Made by a program: the position numbers and the translations under genes. Under the pieces are notes generated by a model, which made no database searches, was not told the origin of the DNA, and saw only the letters and a list, made by a program, of their open reading frames with translations. Below, one piece after another: positions 1 to 11,771 of a stretch of 64,000 nucleotides of DNA. Each line of letters starts with the position of its first letter. Position 1 is the stretch's first letter. The DNA is from Prochlorococcus sp. AG-355-J23 (GTDB lineage Bacteria > Cyanobacteriota > Cyanobacteriia > PCC-6307 > Cyanobiaceae): NCBI GenBank assembly GCA_003278705.1, contig QCDR01000004.1, forward strand, positions 27,348 to 91,347, in the 5' to 3' direction.

Positions 1-1105
1 AATGCAACTCTCCTCTTCCTGAGACTGAAAACCTATCAGGAGAATCAGTTTCTTCTACTCTCAAGGCAACATTTGTTAAAAGTTCCCTCTCCAATCGATT
101 TTTTAATTGTCTACTAGTAACAAATTTCCCTTCCTTACCAGCAAATGGTGAATCATTCACAACAAAAGTCATATTTAAGGTTGGTTCATCAACTTTGATT
201 AATGGAAGAGGATGAGGAGAATCGGGACATGCTATGGTCTCACCAATATTGACGTCATCGAAACCAGAAACAGCAACAATATCACCTGCGAATGCTTCAT
301 TTATATCAATTCTTTGTAATCCTTCAAATCCTAAAAGTTTACTAACCTTACCTTTAATAGTTTTTCCGTTTTCTTTAATTAAACTGGCTTGTTGGCCATT
401 TTTTATAGTTCCATTATGAATTTTCCCAATTACAATTCTGCCTAAAAAATCAGAATAATCCAAAGTAGTTATTTGTAGCTGAAGAGGCTTATTGGCATCA
501 CCTACTGGAGGTGGAACATGTCTAATAATAGCTTCAAAAAGAGGCATCATATTTTCACTATTAGATTCCATCTCTTCTTTTGCAAAGCCAGAAAGGCCGC
601 TCCCAAAAAGATAAGGGAAATCACATTGATCATCATCAGCTCCTAACTCCAAAAACAAATCAAGGACCTTATCAATTGCTATTTCTGGTACTACTCTTGG
701 TCTATCAATTTTATTTACAAAGACTATAGGCCTGAGACCTTTTTCTAATGCTTTTTTTAAAACAAATCTTGTTTGAGGCATAGGTCCCTCATTTGCATCA
801 ACAATAAGAAGACAACCATCAACCATTCCCAAAACCCTTTCTACTTCTCCTCCAAAATCAGCATGTCCAGGTGTATCTATAATATTAATTCTGGTGTCTT
901 TGTAGTTAACTGCTGTATTTTTTGAGAGAATTGTTATCCCCCTTTCTCTCTCAAGATCATTTGAATCCATTACACATGTAGGGATAACCTCATTGTCTCT
1001 AAATATTCCTGATTGAGATAACAATGCATCTACAAGTGTTGTCTTCCCATGATCTACGTGAGCAATAATTGCAACATTTCTAATTTCTTTTATCGAAGAT
1101 GACAT
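1..1105 (-). CDS. typA: Translational GTPase TypA/BipA, truncated at left window edge
   Basis: Reverse-strand translation starts [33 protein letters not shown] and contains [23 protein letters not shown] and NKIDRP GTPase motifs; open to the window edge, absent from ORF track because it is truncated. Confidence 0.95.
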   Translation of the reverse strand, partial: MSSSIKEIRNVAIIAHVDHGKTTLVDALLSQSGIFRDNEVIPTCVMDSNDLERERGITILSKNTAVNYKDTRINIIDTPGHADFGGEVERVLGMVDGCLLIVDANEGPMPQTRFVLKKALEKGLRPIVFVNKIDRPRVVPEIAIDKVLDLFLELGADDDQCDFPYLFGSGLSGFAKEEMESNSENMMPLFEAIIRHVPPPVGDANKPLQLQITTLDYSDFLGRIVIGKIHNGTIKNGQQASLIKENGKTIKGKVSKLLGFEGLQRIDINEAFAGDIVAVSGFDDVNIGETIACPDSPHPLPLIKVDEPTLNMTFVVNDSPFAGKEGKFVTSRQLKNRLERELLTNVALRVEETDSPDRFSVSGRGELH

Positions 1106-1234
1106 TTATAGAAGTTATATAAATAGTTAATTGACTTTATTAAGGCTAACTCAAAGTGTGCTTATTATGAGAATTTTCTCTTGAAGACTTTGAAAAATAT
1201 AATCTAATTCAATAATTAAATCAATCAATTAGGT

Positions 1235-1948
1235 TTATAATTTTCTGTTTGCGCTTTCAAAAACTTTTAATGCTTCAATTGACCCCTCATATCTCCAATG
1301 CCAGGGTTCGTAATCTATATATTTATTATCTTTATTGAACGATAACTTAAAGTGAAACTTAGCTGCATTTTTTATGAGCCATCTAAAGGCGTCTGTATTT
1401 TCAAAGTCGGTTTCAAAGTCTGTCTCTCTTTGAGTAGCATCACCAATATCGATTGCGAAACCTGTACTATGTTCAGAATATCCTGGAGGGGCTGAAACTC
1501 TAGCTCTTTCTGCAGCTTCTTGATTTCTAATAGATTTTAAAGAATAAAAGATATCGTTTTGCAAATTTATTGATCTATAACCACTCAAGAAGACCAAATA
1601 TATACCATCCTTTTTGGCTTCTTCTCTCATCTTTATTAGAGAATCGTGCATATCCATATGAACTTCAATATTAGGCTCAATTAAAACTAGTTTCTCTTTA
1701 GGAGTTTCCTTATAGGGAAGATGGCCCAAAATTCTGGCATCATGATTTCTTTTAACCTCAAATTTGAGATTATTAAGAGGTATTAATTCTTCATTTCTAA
1801 TAAATCGCAATGCAGCGAAAGAAAATATAAGGAAAATAAAAGGAGAAAATATTAATAACTTTTTTAATAATGTTGAATTTGGGTTGTTTAAGTAAGTTCT
1901 TTTAGCAAGTGGTATATCAAATTGATCAATATCTTTCTTAAGTTCCAA
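1235..1948 (-). CDS. D-alanyl-D-alanine carboxypeptidase, VanY/M15B family, N-terminal TM anchor
   Basis: SEHSTGFAIDIGD and EPWHWRYEG zinc-peptidase motifs plus N-terminal hydrophobic segment. Confidence 0.85.
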   Translation of the reverse strand: MELKKDIDQFDIPLAKRTYLNNPNSTLLKKLLIFSPFIFLIFSFAALRFIRNEELIPLNNLKFEVKRNHDARILGHLPYKETPKEKLVLIEPNIEVHMDMHDSLIKMREEAKKDGIYLVFLSGYRSINLQNDIFYSLKSIRNQEAAERARVSAPPGYSEHSTGFAIDIGDATQRETDFETDFENTDAFRWLIKNAAKFHFKLSFNKDNKYIDYEPWHWRYEGSIEALKVFESANRKL

Positions 1949-2060
1949 TATTTATAAGTGAATTTGGAAAAGATATTTCGATATTAACTATTATTTTAAG
2001 AAATGCACTTTTATAAGCAAAAAAGATGTAGTTTTTATATACAGTATTATTTTTTTTCAT

Positions 2061-3392
2061 ATGTTGAGGGTAGCTGTCATTGGTGGAGGTCCAAGTGGTT
2101 CATGTGCGGCAGAAATACTTGCTAAAGCTGGAATAAAAACTTGGCTCTTCGAGAGAAAATTAGATAATGCAAAACCATGTGGAGGAGCAATTCCACTTTG
2201 CATGGTCGAAGAATTTGATTTACCTGAGTCAATAATTGATAGAAAAGTAAGGCATATGAGAATGATATCTCCATCAAATAGAGAGGTAGATATAAGCTTA
2301 GATAGAGTTTATGGGAAAAGTGATAATGAGTTTATTGGGATGTGTAGAAGAGAAGTTATGGATGCCTTTATGCGCAATAGAGCATCAGATCTTGGTGCTA
2401 CATTAATAAATGGATTAGTTACTTCTATTGATACTGGCGATAATAATCAAGGGCCATATAAGCTTTCCTACTCAGATTTTACGAATGGAGATAAAAAAGG
2501 GGAACTCAAAGAGCTTACTGTTGACCTTTTAATAGGAGCTGATGGAGCCAATAGCAGAGTAGCAAAAGCAATGGATGCAGGAGATTACAAAGTTGCCATA
2601 GCATTTCAGGAAAGAATTAAATTGCCTAAAGAAGAAATGAGTTACTACGAAGATCTTGCTGAAATGTATGTCGGAACTGATGTTTCTCCTGATTTTTATG
2701 GGTGGGTATTTCCTAAATATGATCATGTTGCTGTGGGCACTGGAACCATGCAAAAGAATCAGTCATTAATTAAAGGACTTCAAGAGGGTGTAAGAAATAG
2801 GGCAAAGAAAAGACTTGTTAATGGTGAAGTAATAAAGGTAGAAGCTCACCCTATTCCTGAGCATCCAAGGCCAAGAAGAGTAGTTGGGAGAATGGCATTG
2901 GTTGGTGATGCAGCTGGTTATGTTACAAAAAGTTCTGGAGAGGGTATATATTTTGCTGCAAAAAGCGGAAGAATGTGTGCTGAAGAAATTGTTGAAGCTT
3001 CAAAAAACGGTCAAGTAATTCCATCAGAAAAAGATTTAAAAAACTATCTTAAAAAATGGGATAAAAAATATGGCACAACTTATAAGGTTCTAGAAATCCT
3101 TCAAAATATTTTCTACAGAAACGATTCTGCTAGAGAAGCCTTTGTTGAAATGTGTGATGACATGGATGTACAAAGACTTACTTTTGATAGTTACTTATAT
3201 AAAAGAGTTGTCTCAATGAAACCATTACAGCAACTTAAAATTACAATGCTTACACTTGGTTCGATTTTAAGAGGGAAAGCCCTAGCACCTCTAAAATATA
3301 AACCCGTTGATAGTGCTGTTAGGGAAAATAAAGAAGTAGAAAAAATGCTAGAAAATTATTCAATAAAGGGTGGCATTAAAGTTAAGAGTTAA
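2061..3392 (+). CDS. chlP: Geranylgeranyl reductase
   Basis: N-terminal Rossmann GGGPSGSCAAE, GADGANSRVA and GDAAGYVTKSSGEGIYFA motifs. Confidence 0.95.
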   Translation: MLRVAVIGGGPSGSCAAEILAKAGIKTWLFERKLDNAKPCGGAIPLCMVEEFDLPESIIDRKVRHMRMISPSNREVDISLDRVYGKSDNEFIGMCRREVMDAFMRNRASDLGATLINGLVTSIDTGDNNQGPYKLSYSDFTNGDKKGELKELTVDLLIGADGANSRVAKAMDAGDYKVAIAFQERIKLPKEEMSYYEDLAEMYVGTDVSPDFYGWVFPKYDHVAVGTGTMQKNQSLIKGLQEGVRNRAKKRLVNGEVIKVEAHPIPEHPRPRRVVGRMALVGDAAGYVTKSSGEGIYFAAKSGRMCAEEIVEASKNGQVIPSEKDLKNYLKKWDKKYGTTYKVLEILQNIFYRNDSAREAFVEMCDDMDVQRLTFDSYLYKRVVSMKPLQQLKITMLTLGSILRGKALAPLKYKPVDSAVRENKEVEKMLENYSIKGGIKVKS

Positions 3393-5544
3393 AAAGTGTA
3401 AAGTCGGCTATTTTTAGAGAATAATTTCTAATCAAGCTCAACAAATTGAGTCTATTATTTCTTATTTTTAAATCCTCTGACATTATTAGGACTCCCTTTT
3501 CATTATCAAATAAATTCTTGATAGTGTTTACATTAATCTCAAACAAATTTAGAAGTTCCAAATAATTGCAATAACCTTCCGAAAAAAGTTTTTCTAATTC
3601 TCTAATAAATTCAAAAACTTTAAATTCACAATCTTTTTCAAAAAGTTTTATGTTTACATAATCTCTTGTTGAGAGAACGTCTCTTGAAAGATCACTATTA
3701 TTTGCTAATTTGCTTACCCTAGTAATTACCTTCTGGATTTCAACAAAATTACCCTTTTCTTTAAAATTAATAATAGTTTTAATCCGATTTTTAAGATCAA
3801 CAATATTCAATACTCTTTTTTGAGAAAATTCATCAGAAGAGCAAACGGCCTTTATTAATTCTTTACTTAGTGATATTTCTTCTAGATGACTAACAATTCT
3901 TTGAACTAAAAATTCATTTAAATCATTAAATACTGTTTCTCTTAAGAAGTCTAAATTTGGAAATGCGATTTTCCAATAATCAATAAGTTCGTTAAATAAT
4001 TTATCTAAAGGTAAATCAAGTTCATAATCCCAAATTATTTTAATCACTCCATTCAAATTTCTTCTTAAGGCATAAGGATCAGATGATCCGCTTGGACGCT
4101 TGCCAGAAATAAATATACTTATTAAAGTTTCGACCTTATCTGCTATAGAAACTATTGCACCATACTTTGTGGAGGGCAAAGCATCTTTATAAAAAGAAGG
4201 TAAATAATGTTCAGCGACAGCCAAGCAAACATCCTCACTAAATCCCTCATATTTAAGATATTTACCACCCATTATTCCTTGCAGCTCAGGGAATTCGAAA
4301 ACAATTTCGCTACATAAGTCGTTTTTACAGTATTTAGCAGCTTCTATTATTTTTTTTTCTTCTAAAGACTTATCATTTAAAAAATTAATAATTTTTTTTG
4401 TAACTTCCTTTATCCTTTCTACCCTCTGAAATATATTTCCAAATCCTTTCAAATAGGAAACAGATTTAAGTTTTTCATTTCTTTCGATTGAAGCGACTTT
4501 TTTGTCACTTTCTACGAAAAACTTTGCATCTGAAAACCTTGCCCTTAATACTTTCTCATTACCTTTGGCAATATTATTATTTGATTCTTGAAGACCATTT
4601 GAAATAACGCAGAAAGTTGTACTAATATTTTTTTCAGAGCTTAAATCTAGTTTAGAAAAACTTTTGTTTTTCAATAAAAGAGGAACGTATCTCTGATGAC
4701 TTTTCATTACTGTTGAGAGAACTTCAACTGGAAGATCAAGAAATTCTTCACTGAATTTTCCAACTATTAAATCTGGCCATTCAACTAAATCAGTTAATTC
4801 ATTTAGTAATCCTTCTGAAAGGTCAGGTTTCAAATTTAAAGATTTAGATGCCTGATTTATTAAAATTTCAATATTTTCTTTTCTTTCATGTCGTTTAACT
4901 AAAACTCTATTTTGTTCTAATAATTCAAAAAAACTATCAGCATGCTTAACTTCAAACACTTTATTTATTAATCTATGACTTTTTGATTTATTACTTATTT
5001 GAATTTTTGGATCACATTCATCAAATTCAAAATCAAGAATTTGATCATTATAAATAGAAGCAATCCATCTAATAGGTCTTGAAAACTTTATGTTCCCAGC
5101 ACCCCATTTCATAAATCGAGGGCCTTGAAGACTCTTTATTAATTTTGGGATAACCGACGACAAAGAAATTCTTGTTGATTGTCCTTTCTCAATTTTCTTT
5201 CCAAAGACAAAATCACCTTTTTCTGTACTTTTTATTTCTAGTTCACCTACATCTATATCTAAGCTATTAGCAAATCCTAAAGCAGCATTAGTAGGACATC
5301 CATTTAAAAAAGCTAAATTTGCTTTTGGCCCTTTTCTTTCTATTATCTTATCTTCTGCATAATCAACTAAACCTTCGAGAAGTAGAACTATCCTCCTTGG
5401 TGTGGAGGTAACAACTATATTTTCGAATTTGATTAACTTTTTATCCAATTCAAATTCTATTAATGATTTGAATTGCTCTAGAACAGAATGAGAAAATTTT
5501 GCGGGCAACTCTTCTGTTCCTATCTCAAGTAAATATTTAGACAA
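3382..5544 (-). CDS. glyS: Glycyl-tRNA synthetase beta subunit
   Basis: N-terminus LLEIGTEELPAKF, RPIRWI and RRNLNGVIKI motifs; about 720 aa. Confidence 0.95.
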   Translation of the reverse strand: MSKYLLEIGTEELPAKFSHSVLEQFKSLIEFELDKKLIKFENIVVTSTPRRIVLLLEGLVDYAEDKIIERKGPKANLAFLNGCPTNAALGFANSLDIDVGELEIKSTEKGDFVFGKKIEKGQSTRISLSSVIPKLIKSLQGPRFMKWGAGNIKFSRPIRWIASIYNDQILDFEFDECDPKIQISNKSKSHRLINKVFEVKHADSFFELLEQNRVLVKRHERKENIEILINQASKSLNLKPDLSEGLLNELTDLVEWPDLIVGKFSEEFLDLPVEVLSTVMKSHQRYVPLLLKNKSFSKLDLSSEKNISTTFCVISNGLQESNNNIAKGNEKVLRARFSDAKFFVESDKKVASIERNEKLKSVSYLKGFGNIFQRVERIKEVTKKIINFLNDKSLEEKKIIEAAKYCKNDLCSEIVFEFPELQGIMGGKYLKYEGFSEDVCLAVAEHYLPSFYKDALPSTKYGAIVSIADKVETLISIFISGKRPSGSSDPYALRRNLNGVIKIIWDYELDLPLDKLFNELIDYWKIAFPNLDFLRETVFNDLNEFLVQRIVSHLEEISLSKELIKAVCSSDEFSQKRVLNIVDLKNRIKTIINFKEKGNFVEIQKVITRVSKLANNSDLSRDVLSTRDYVNIKLFEKDCEFKVFEFIRELEKLFSEGYCNYLELLNLFEINVNTIKNLFDNEKGVLIMSEDLKIRNNRLNLLSLIRNYSLKIADFTLFNS

Positions 5545-5631
5545 GAAAAAAATATGACTTCACTTACTATAATTTACTACCAGTTAAATAAGCTTTTCGC
5601 TAATGTATAAAAAGAGATATTTTTTGGTCCT

Positions 5632-7419
5632 TTGATCAAAGTTGAGAAAGTAAAAAAGAAAAAAGATCCTGCCAAGGAAGAAACTGTTTGTTTGGCAAAT
5701 GGATTAGAAGTTTCTAAATTTGAAAATTTTAAAAAAAGTAGCAAATTTCTTAAAGAGCCACTTGCCACAGAATTAGTAAATGAGAGCGATCACTTTACCA
5801 ATGATGCAGTTCAGTTATTAAAATTTCATGGTAGTTATCAACAAGATAACAGGGAAAATAGAAGGCCTGGCAAAAGTAAAGATTGGCAAATGATGCTTAG
5901 GTTAAGAAATCCGGGCGGTGAAGTCCCTGGGAAATTATTTTTAGCATTAGACGAATTATCTGACAAACTAGGTAATGGAACACTTAGGGCTACTACAAGA
6001 CAAGCTTTTCAAATGCATGGAATTAGAAAGGAGAACCTAAAGGAAGTAATTCAAACAATAGTAAATTCAATGGGCTCCACATTAGCTGCATGTGGAGACA
6101 TAAATAGAAACGTTATGGCACCTGCGGCTCCATTTGATTCGCCAGACTATAATATTGCAAGAGCATTGGCAAAAAAAGTTGCAGATCTTCTCACCCCAAT
6201 GGCTGGCCAAGGCACTTTTTTAGAGCTTTGGGCTGATGGAGATTTAGAGTACACCATTAAGCCTGACAAAGATATTGAAACAATTAGGAAGCTCCAATTC
6301 AAAGATCATGTCTTTAGTGGGATAAAAGATGAGCCTCTATATGGTTCAACTTATTTACCGAGGAAATTCAAATGTGCTGTTACAGTTCCTGGGGACAATT
6401 CAGTTGATCTTCTAACCAATGACATCGGAATAGTTGCATTTACCTCTAAAGATGGAAACTTAGAAGGGTGCAACTTCTATGTTGGAGGTGGCATGGGTCG
6501 CACACATAATAATGAAGAGACCTTTGCCAGAATTGCAGATCCGCTTGGATATGTTCAAGAAACTGATGTTTATGAATTAATTCAAAGCATTGTGGCTATT
6601 CAAAGAGATTATGGTGATAGAAAATCAAGAAAAAATTCGAGAATGAAATATCTTCTTCATAAAAAAGGTATTAAATGGTTCAAAAAGATACTTTCTGATA
6701 AGTATTTCAAAAAAGAAATAAAAAAAATTAGAAAAGAACCTGATAAGGTTCTTATTGATTACCTAGGTTGGCATAAACAAAATGAAACCTCTCATTTCTT
6801 AGGTTTACCATTATTATCAGGAAGATTATCTGGAGATAAGAAGAGTACCATCACAAGTATTGTTAAAAAATATAATTTAGATTTAAGACTCACACCAAAC
6901 CAAGATATTTTACTTTGTAATATCCCCAATAAAAACAAAGGTGAAATTCAAAAATCTCTATCAAAAATTGGATACGAAAATTTAGAAAACATTAATGAAA
7001 TACAAAGACACGCTTTAGCTTGTCCTGCTTTACCTCTTTGTGGTCTTGCAATGACTGAAGCTGAAAGAATATTACCTGATGTATTAAAAAGGATTGAAAA
7101 TTTACTACTAGATCTAAAAATACAAAAGACAATATTATTCAGAATGACTGGATGTCCGAATGGATGTACCAGGCCTTATATGGCAGAATTAGCACTTGTT
7201 GGAAGTGGGCAGAACAAATACCAATTATGGTTGGGGGGAAGTAAAAATCTACAAAGGCTTGCTAAACCATTTTTACAAAGAATGGAACTTAACGATTTAG
7301 AAAAAACTCTTCAACCATTATTTGATAATTGGAAGAGTAATTTGGATTTGGATTTCGGAGATTTTATAAATACTCAAGATGAAAATTATATATTTAATTT
7401 ACTAAATGAAAATCAATAG
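5632..7419 (+). CDS. sir: Ferredoxin-dependent sulfite reductase
   Basis: TTRQAFQMHGI, GDINRNVMAPAAP, ACPALPLCGLA and MTGCPNGCTRPYMAE siroheme/4Fe4S motifs; TTG start. Confidence 0.93.
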   Translation: MIKVEKVKKKKDPAKEETVCLANGLEVSKFENFKKSSKFLKEPLATELVNESDHFTNDAVQLLKFHGSYQQDNRENRRPGKSKDWQMMLRLRNPGGEVPGKLFLALDELSDKLGNGTLRATTRQAFQMHGIRKENLKEVIQTIVNSMGSTLAACGDINRNVMAPAAPFDSPDYNIARALAKKVADLLTPMAGQGTFLELWADGDLEYTIKPDKDIETIRKLQFKDHVFSGIKDEPLYGSTYLPRKFKCAVTVPGDNSVDLLTNDIGIVAFTSKDGNLEGCNFYVGGGMGRTHNNEETFARIADPLGYVQETDVYELIQSIVAIQRDYGDRKSRKNSRMKYLLHKKGIKWFKKILSDKYFKKEIKKIRKEPDKVLIDYLGWHKQNETSHFLGLPLLSGRLSGDKKSTITSIVKKYNLDLRLTPNQDILLCNIPNKNKGEIQKSLSKIGYENLENINEIQRHALACPALPLCGLAMTEAERILPDVLKRIENLLLDLKIQKTILFRMTGCPNGCTRPYMAELALVGSGQNKYQLWLGGSKNLQRLAKPFLQRMELNDLEKTLQPLFDNWKSNLDLDFGDFINTQDENYIFNLLNENQ

Positions 7420-7422
7420 AAT

Positions 7423-8106
7423 TTAAATTTTTCCATAAAGGGCATTTGCTTTTTTATTTTTCCAAGCCCATAATTGATCACCATAACTAAAATGCCACCA
7501 TTCATTAGGGTGTTGAGCAAATCCGAATTTAGTCATAATTTCCCTTAATAAATTTCTTCTACTATTCCAAATAATTGCGTCTTCATTCTTTATGTTTGCA
7601 TAAAAATAAGGATTTGAGGTCTCATCCATTTGATCAACCATGCTTCCCATTTCAACAAGATTCCCGTCTTTATCTGATAAACAAACATCCAATGCACCCC
7701 CTGTTGAATGAGGGGGAGGACATCTAGTGTCATAAGAAGGATATGCCCAAAATTTTTCAACTTTTTTTAAAATGGATGGATAAGATTTTATATTTTCAAA
7801 TGAAATATCAATATCGGATTTTTCACACTCTAATAAAATTGCTCTTTTAAACATAAATTCCTGGACTTCTAAAGGTCGCCAACTGTCATAAATTAAAAGG
7901 TTAAAACTACTCTTTGATATCAAATAATCATGTACTTGTACTAATCTATTTACTACCTCCTCCCTTAATTTCCAAATGGAAGTTTTATCTTTGTAAGGGG
8001 CTCCTAAATGTGTGTAAGGGTGGGGATCTAAAAACTTTAGGCAGCTGGGTATAGCTATTAATTTTTCTCCATTATCTTTAATTGGTATTTTGTTCCAAAT
8101 TTTCAA
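7423..8106 (-). CDS. D-alanyl-D-alanine dipeptidase-like (VanX/DdpX, M15D)
   Basis: PPHSTGGALDVCL and NEWWHFSYGDQLWAW motifs. Confidence 0.85.
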   Translation of the reverse strand: MKIWNKIPIKDNGEKLIAIPSCLKFLDPHPYTHLGAPYKDKTSIWKLREEVVNRLVQVHDYLISKSSFNLLIYDSWRPLEVQEFMFKRAILLECEKSDIDISFENIKSYPSILKKVEKFWAYPSYDTRCPPPHSTGGALDVCLSDKDGNLVEMGSMVDQMDETSNPYFYANIKNEDAIIWNSRRNLLREIMTKFGFAQHPNEWWHFSYGDQLWAWKNKKANALYGKI

Positions 8107-8163
8107 TTAAAATTTGCAATTGTTTTATAGTGGCATATATATAAAAAATTACAATGATAGTTT

Positions 8164-10650
8164 TCAATTTAAGAAATCATGAATGAATTTATTATCAGAA
8201 TTTTCAATAAGTATATTCCTTAAAACAATATTTTCTTTTAAATCAGGATCATCTCTAACAATTTTAATAGCCTCTTCACGAGCCTTATCAATAAGAAATT
8301 TATTGTTAGGTAAATTGTCCAGTACAAAATCAGGCAATCCGGATTGTCTATATCCTAAAATTTGGCCTGGTCCTCTAAGCTCCAAGTCTTTTTCTGCAAT
8401 ATAAAAGCCATCGCTAGATTTTTGCAAAACACAAAGTCGTTTATTTTCTAATCCATTTTTATCGGGGGTTACCAAATAACAAAAAGATTTTGTTGATCCT
8501 CTACCAACTCTCCCCCTTAATTGATGTAGCTGGGACAATCCAAATCTTTCCGAATTATAAATAATCATAATTGTGGCGTTAGGCACATCAATGCCAACCT
8601 CAATTACTGTGGTTGAAACCAATATATTAATTTCATTCTTTAAAAAAGAATTAATTACTTCATTCTTTTCTTGTGAACTTAATTTGCCATGTAATAATCC
8701 AACTTTTTTGTTAAAAAAGACCTCTTCTGATAAATGTTTGAATGTTTTCTTTGCGGAGCTTAAATTCATTTTTTCTGAATCTTCTATAAGTGGCAAAATC
8801 ACATAAGCTTGCTTTCCCTTATTGATCTCATCTTCAACAATCTTGAACAAGTTAGTTAAATCATCTTCTGAAATTATTTTTGTTGTTATGGGAACTCTCC
8901 CAGGAGGGAGTTCTGTAATTTGACTCACATCTAAATCACCATAAATAGAAAGCGCGAGTGTTCTTGGAATTGGTGTTGCTGTCATTGATAACAAGTTAGC
9001 ATTTTCTCCTTTATTTAGTAATCTATTTCTTTGAGTAACTCCAAATCTATGCTGTTCATCAATTACGACCATCCCTAATGCATTAAAGATGACTTTATCC
9101 TCAAATAATGCATGAGTACCTATGAGGATATCAACTAATCCATTTTTCAAATTAGAGAAAATTTCTTTTCTCTTTTTTTGAGGAGTATTCCCAGTAAGTA
9201 GCTCAACAGAAACTAAAAGGGGATTCAAATATTTTAACAAATTTTTATAATGCTGTTCTGCCAATACCTCAGTTGGGACCATAAATGCACCTTGCAAGTT
9301 TTTTTCAATGACAAGTAAAAGAGACGCTATTGCAATTATGGTTTTACCGCTTCCCACATCTCCTTGAAGCAATCTAGACATTGGAATGGGACTAGATAAA
9401 TCTTTCTTAATTTCATTTAAAACATTTTCTTGAGATTTTGTTAATTCAAAAGGAAAAGTATTTAAAAATTCTTTTAATAAAGATTTCTTTTGAGGTAATT
9501 GTTGGGAAGTTGCATTTTTATTCGTCTTTCTTTTTCTAAGTAGGAACTTTATTTGAAGTAAGAATAACTCATCAAAAACCAAACGTTTTTTTGACTCAAT
9601 AAGTGCCTGTTGAGTTGGTGGAAAATGAATATTAATCAACGACTCTCCTTTTGATAGTAAAGATAATGAATCAAGTTGCTTTTTATTTAAAATTTCTGGA
9701 TATTGCTTTGCATAAATTAGTACCTTTTTCATAAGTTTTATAAAACTCATATTTGATAATGCTTCACCTAATGAATACAAGGGTAATATTTTGCCTGAAA
9801 AATTAAAATTTTCATTGTTATCCCTAAGAATTTCAATCTGCGGATCTACAAAAGTTTTGCCATACTCTGTCAATTTAACCTTACCGGAAATTGCTAATTT
9901 GGTTCCAGTAGTATATAAAGATTTTTGAGATGTGAAGAAGGAGTAAGATCTAAATCTTCTTCCTAAAAAAAATTTTGTAACCTTTATTGAAGACGTCTCA
10001 TCAAAAACGACAATATTCATTATTGATAAATTACTATTTTTTTTACTCTTATGAATATAAAATCTTTTAACGTTTGCGATGCACGTGTATAAATTATCCG
10101 GTTTTAAATTTATTATCTTGACTCTATTCGTATAGTCTAGATATGTTCGTGGGAAATAATTAATTAGATCTTTTATATGAAAAATCCCTAATTCATTAAG
10201 CTTATTTTTATAAACTTTTCCTACATTTTTTATTAATGAAATATCTGAATCAAAAGACAAACTTGCATCAGCTTTATTCAGAAAAACATTGTTAGAAATA
10301 TTATTAGAACTTTCTATTTCTAGACTTTTACCTAGTTTATAAAGATTTTTTCTTGTATCTATAATTAACCTTTTTCTTTGATTTTCATCTAATTCATTGT
10401 ATTCATTATATTTTTTAGAAAATTCAAAAAATATCCTTAAATATTCGTCTGAGAGATTTAGATTATCTAGTTTTTTTAAAGATTCATGCAAATAATCATT
10501 AAAATATTTTTCTCTTCCTAAAGTATTAATAAATTTATTTTCAGTTTCAATAGTAAGAGATTTTTGAAGAGGTCTTATCCAATCTTTAATTAATTTATTA
10601 TTATTATTCCCGCTAATAGTCACATTTGAAAAAAGAGTTATTTTTTTCAA
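8164..10650 (-). CDS. recG: ATP-dependent DNA helicase RecG
   Basis: GDVGSGKTIIA, DEQHRFGV, SMTATPIPRTLAL and LRGRVGRG motifs. Confidence 0.96.
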   Translation of the reverse strand: MKKITLFSNVTISGNNNNKLIKDWIRPLQKSLTIETENKFINTLGREKYFNDYLHESLKKLDNLNLSDEYLRIFFEFSKKYNEYNELDENQRKRLIIDTRKNLYKLGKSLEIESSNNISNNVFLNKADASLSFDSDISLIKNVGKVYKNKLNELGIFHIKDLINYFPRTYLDYTNRVKIINLKPDNLYTCIANVKRFYIHKSKKNSNLSIMNIVVFDETSSIKVTKFFLGRRFRSYSFFTSQKSLYTTGTKLAISGKVKLTEYGKTFVDPQIEILRDNNENFNFSGKILPLYSLGEALSNMSFIKLMKKVLIYAKQYPEILNKKQLDSLSLLSKGESLINIHFPPTQQALIESKKRLVFDELFLLQIKFLLRKRKTNKNATSQQLPQKKSLLKEFLNTFPFELTKSQENVLNEIKKDLSSPIPMSRLLQGDVGSGKTIIAIASLLLVIEKNLQGAFMVPTEVLAEQHYKNLLKYLNPLLVSVELLTGNTPQKKRKEIFSNLKNGLVDILIGTHALFEDKVIFNALGMVVIDEQHRFGVTQRNRLLNKGENANLLSMTATPIPRTLALSIYGDLDVSQITELPPGRVPITTKIISEDDLTNLFKIVEDEINKGKQAYVILPLIEDSEKMNLSSAKKTFKHLSEEVFFNKKVGLLHGKLSSQEKNEVINSFLKNEINILVSTTVIEVGIDVPNATIMIIYNSERFGLSQLHQLRGRVGRGSTKSFCYLVTPDKNGLENKRLCVLQKSSDGFYIAEKDLELRGPGQILGYRQSGLPDFVLDNLPNNKFLIDKAREEAIKIVRDDPDLKENIVLRNILIENSDNKFIHDFLN

Positions 10651-11771
10651 CGTATCTTATTCAAAGTTATTTCTTTTTGCCTCCAATATGTCTCTTTTTT
10701 AATCAAACGCTGAAATTGATTTTTTAGCTCATTTATTCTATTTCTTTGAATAGAAAGATTTAAATTTTTAAACTCTAACTCAACAGAAGATATATTGAAG
10801 AAAATAATGCTTGGAAAATTATTGCCGACTAGTGATGACCGATTTAAGTTTAATTCGAAATTAATAACAAAAGGATATGGATGTTTTATCATAAAATTTT
10901 TGCCTACTAAGTAATCAAAAGAATCTTTAGATATCATCTTTTTTATTAGATTTGCCTTGAATAATTCTTGGTTAATATTATATGAAAGATTCAATAGTAA
11001 ATTTTCCAATGACTTGTCTATTAAATCAAAATTATTAAGAATCTGATTTTTTGGTAAATTATCTATCTGATTGATATTTCCTTTTTCTTGATAACTTGGT
11101 TTTTCCACTTTTTCTTCTCCTATTAATTCAAGTAAGGAGGAAATAAATTGTTTTTCAACTCCTAAATTTTCAAAAATATTGTTTTTAAATAAATAATTAT
11201 TATGGTGGTTATTATCTAAATCAAGTGATACGAATCTCTCAAAATTATGATCTTGATAATATTCAGAAGTATTTGAAAAGTCTTCAGAAATCTCTAGCTG
11301 AGAGAATTCTTTTAATTGAAAAACATCTTCATATTGAAATTTTTCTTTTTGATCGTCCTTTATTTTTGTGGAACTATCCAAAATATTAATATTAATTTCC
11401 TTATTTGTATTTTTTTCAATTTCATTTATCTTTAATTGTTCTACTGTTAAAAAGGGCAAATTCGTTAGAATTAATTTACTTATTTTTTTTTCAAAAAGAC
11501 TATAGAATTCATTTTCATTTAAGAAATTATCATTAATTTTTGGATAACTATATATTTGATTAAGGCCTTTTTCTACAGAGATGAAAAGTAGATCTCTTAC
11601 TAAATTAAGATAAAGTTCATATTCCCTATAGATTTTTCTAGTTAATATTCTTTTTTGTATTTCTGCTCTCTCTAATTGAGAGTTAATTTTATCTAAATCT
11701 AAGAAGTTATTGAAATTATTCAAATCATTTAAGTGATTAGTTTGTTTGCATTGATGCGACCTCTTCAGCAA
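10647..11771 (-). CDS. Conserved-type hypothetical protein between recG and tsf
   Basis: Long ORF overlapping recG start by 4 nt; the ORF-track start (TTG) lies inside tsf, so the true start is probably downstream. Confidence 0.75.
   Translation of the reverse strand: MLKRSHQCKQTNHLNDLNNFNNFLDLDKINSQLERAEIQKRILTRKIYREYELYLNLVRDLLFISVEKGLNQIYSYPKINDNFLNENEFYSLFEKKISKLILTNLPFLTVEQLKINEIEKNTNKEININILDSSTKIKDDQKEKFQYEDVFQLKEFSQLEISEDFSNTSEYYQDHNFERFVSLDLDNNHHNNYLFKNNIFENLGVEKQFISSLLELIGEEKVEKPSYQEKGNINQIDNLPKNQILNNFDLIDKSLENLLLNLSYNINQELFKANLIKKMISKDSFDYLVGKNFMIKHPYPFVINFELNLNRSSLVGNNFPSIIFFNISSVELEFKNLNLSIQRNRINELKNQFQRLIKKETYWRQKEITLNKIR

Noticed and set aside
234-419. Plus-strand 61-aa ORF
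   Set aside because: Antisense to typA, which has clear GTPase motifs
8183-8806. Plus-strand ORFs of 73 and 77 aa
   Set aside because: Antisense to recG
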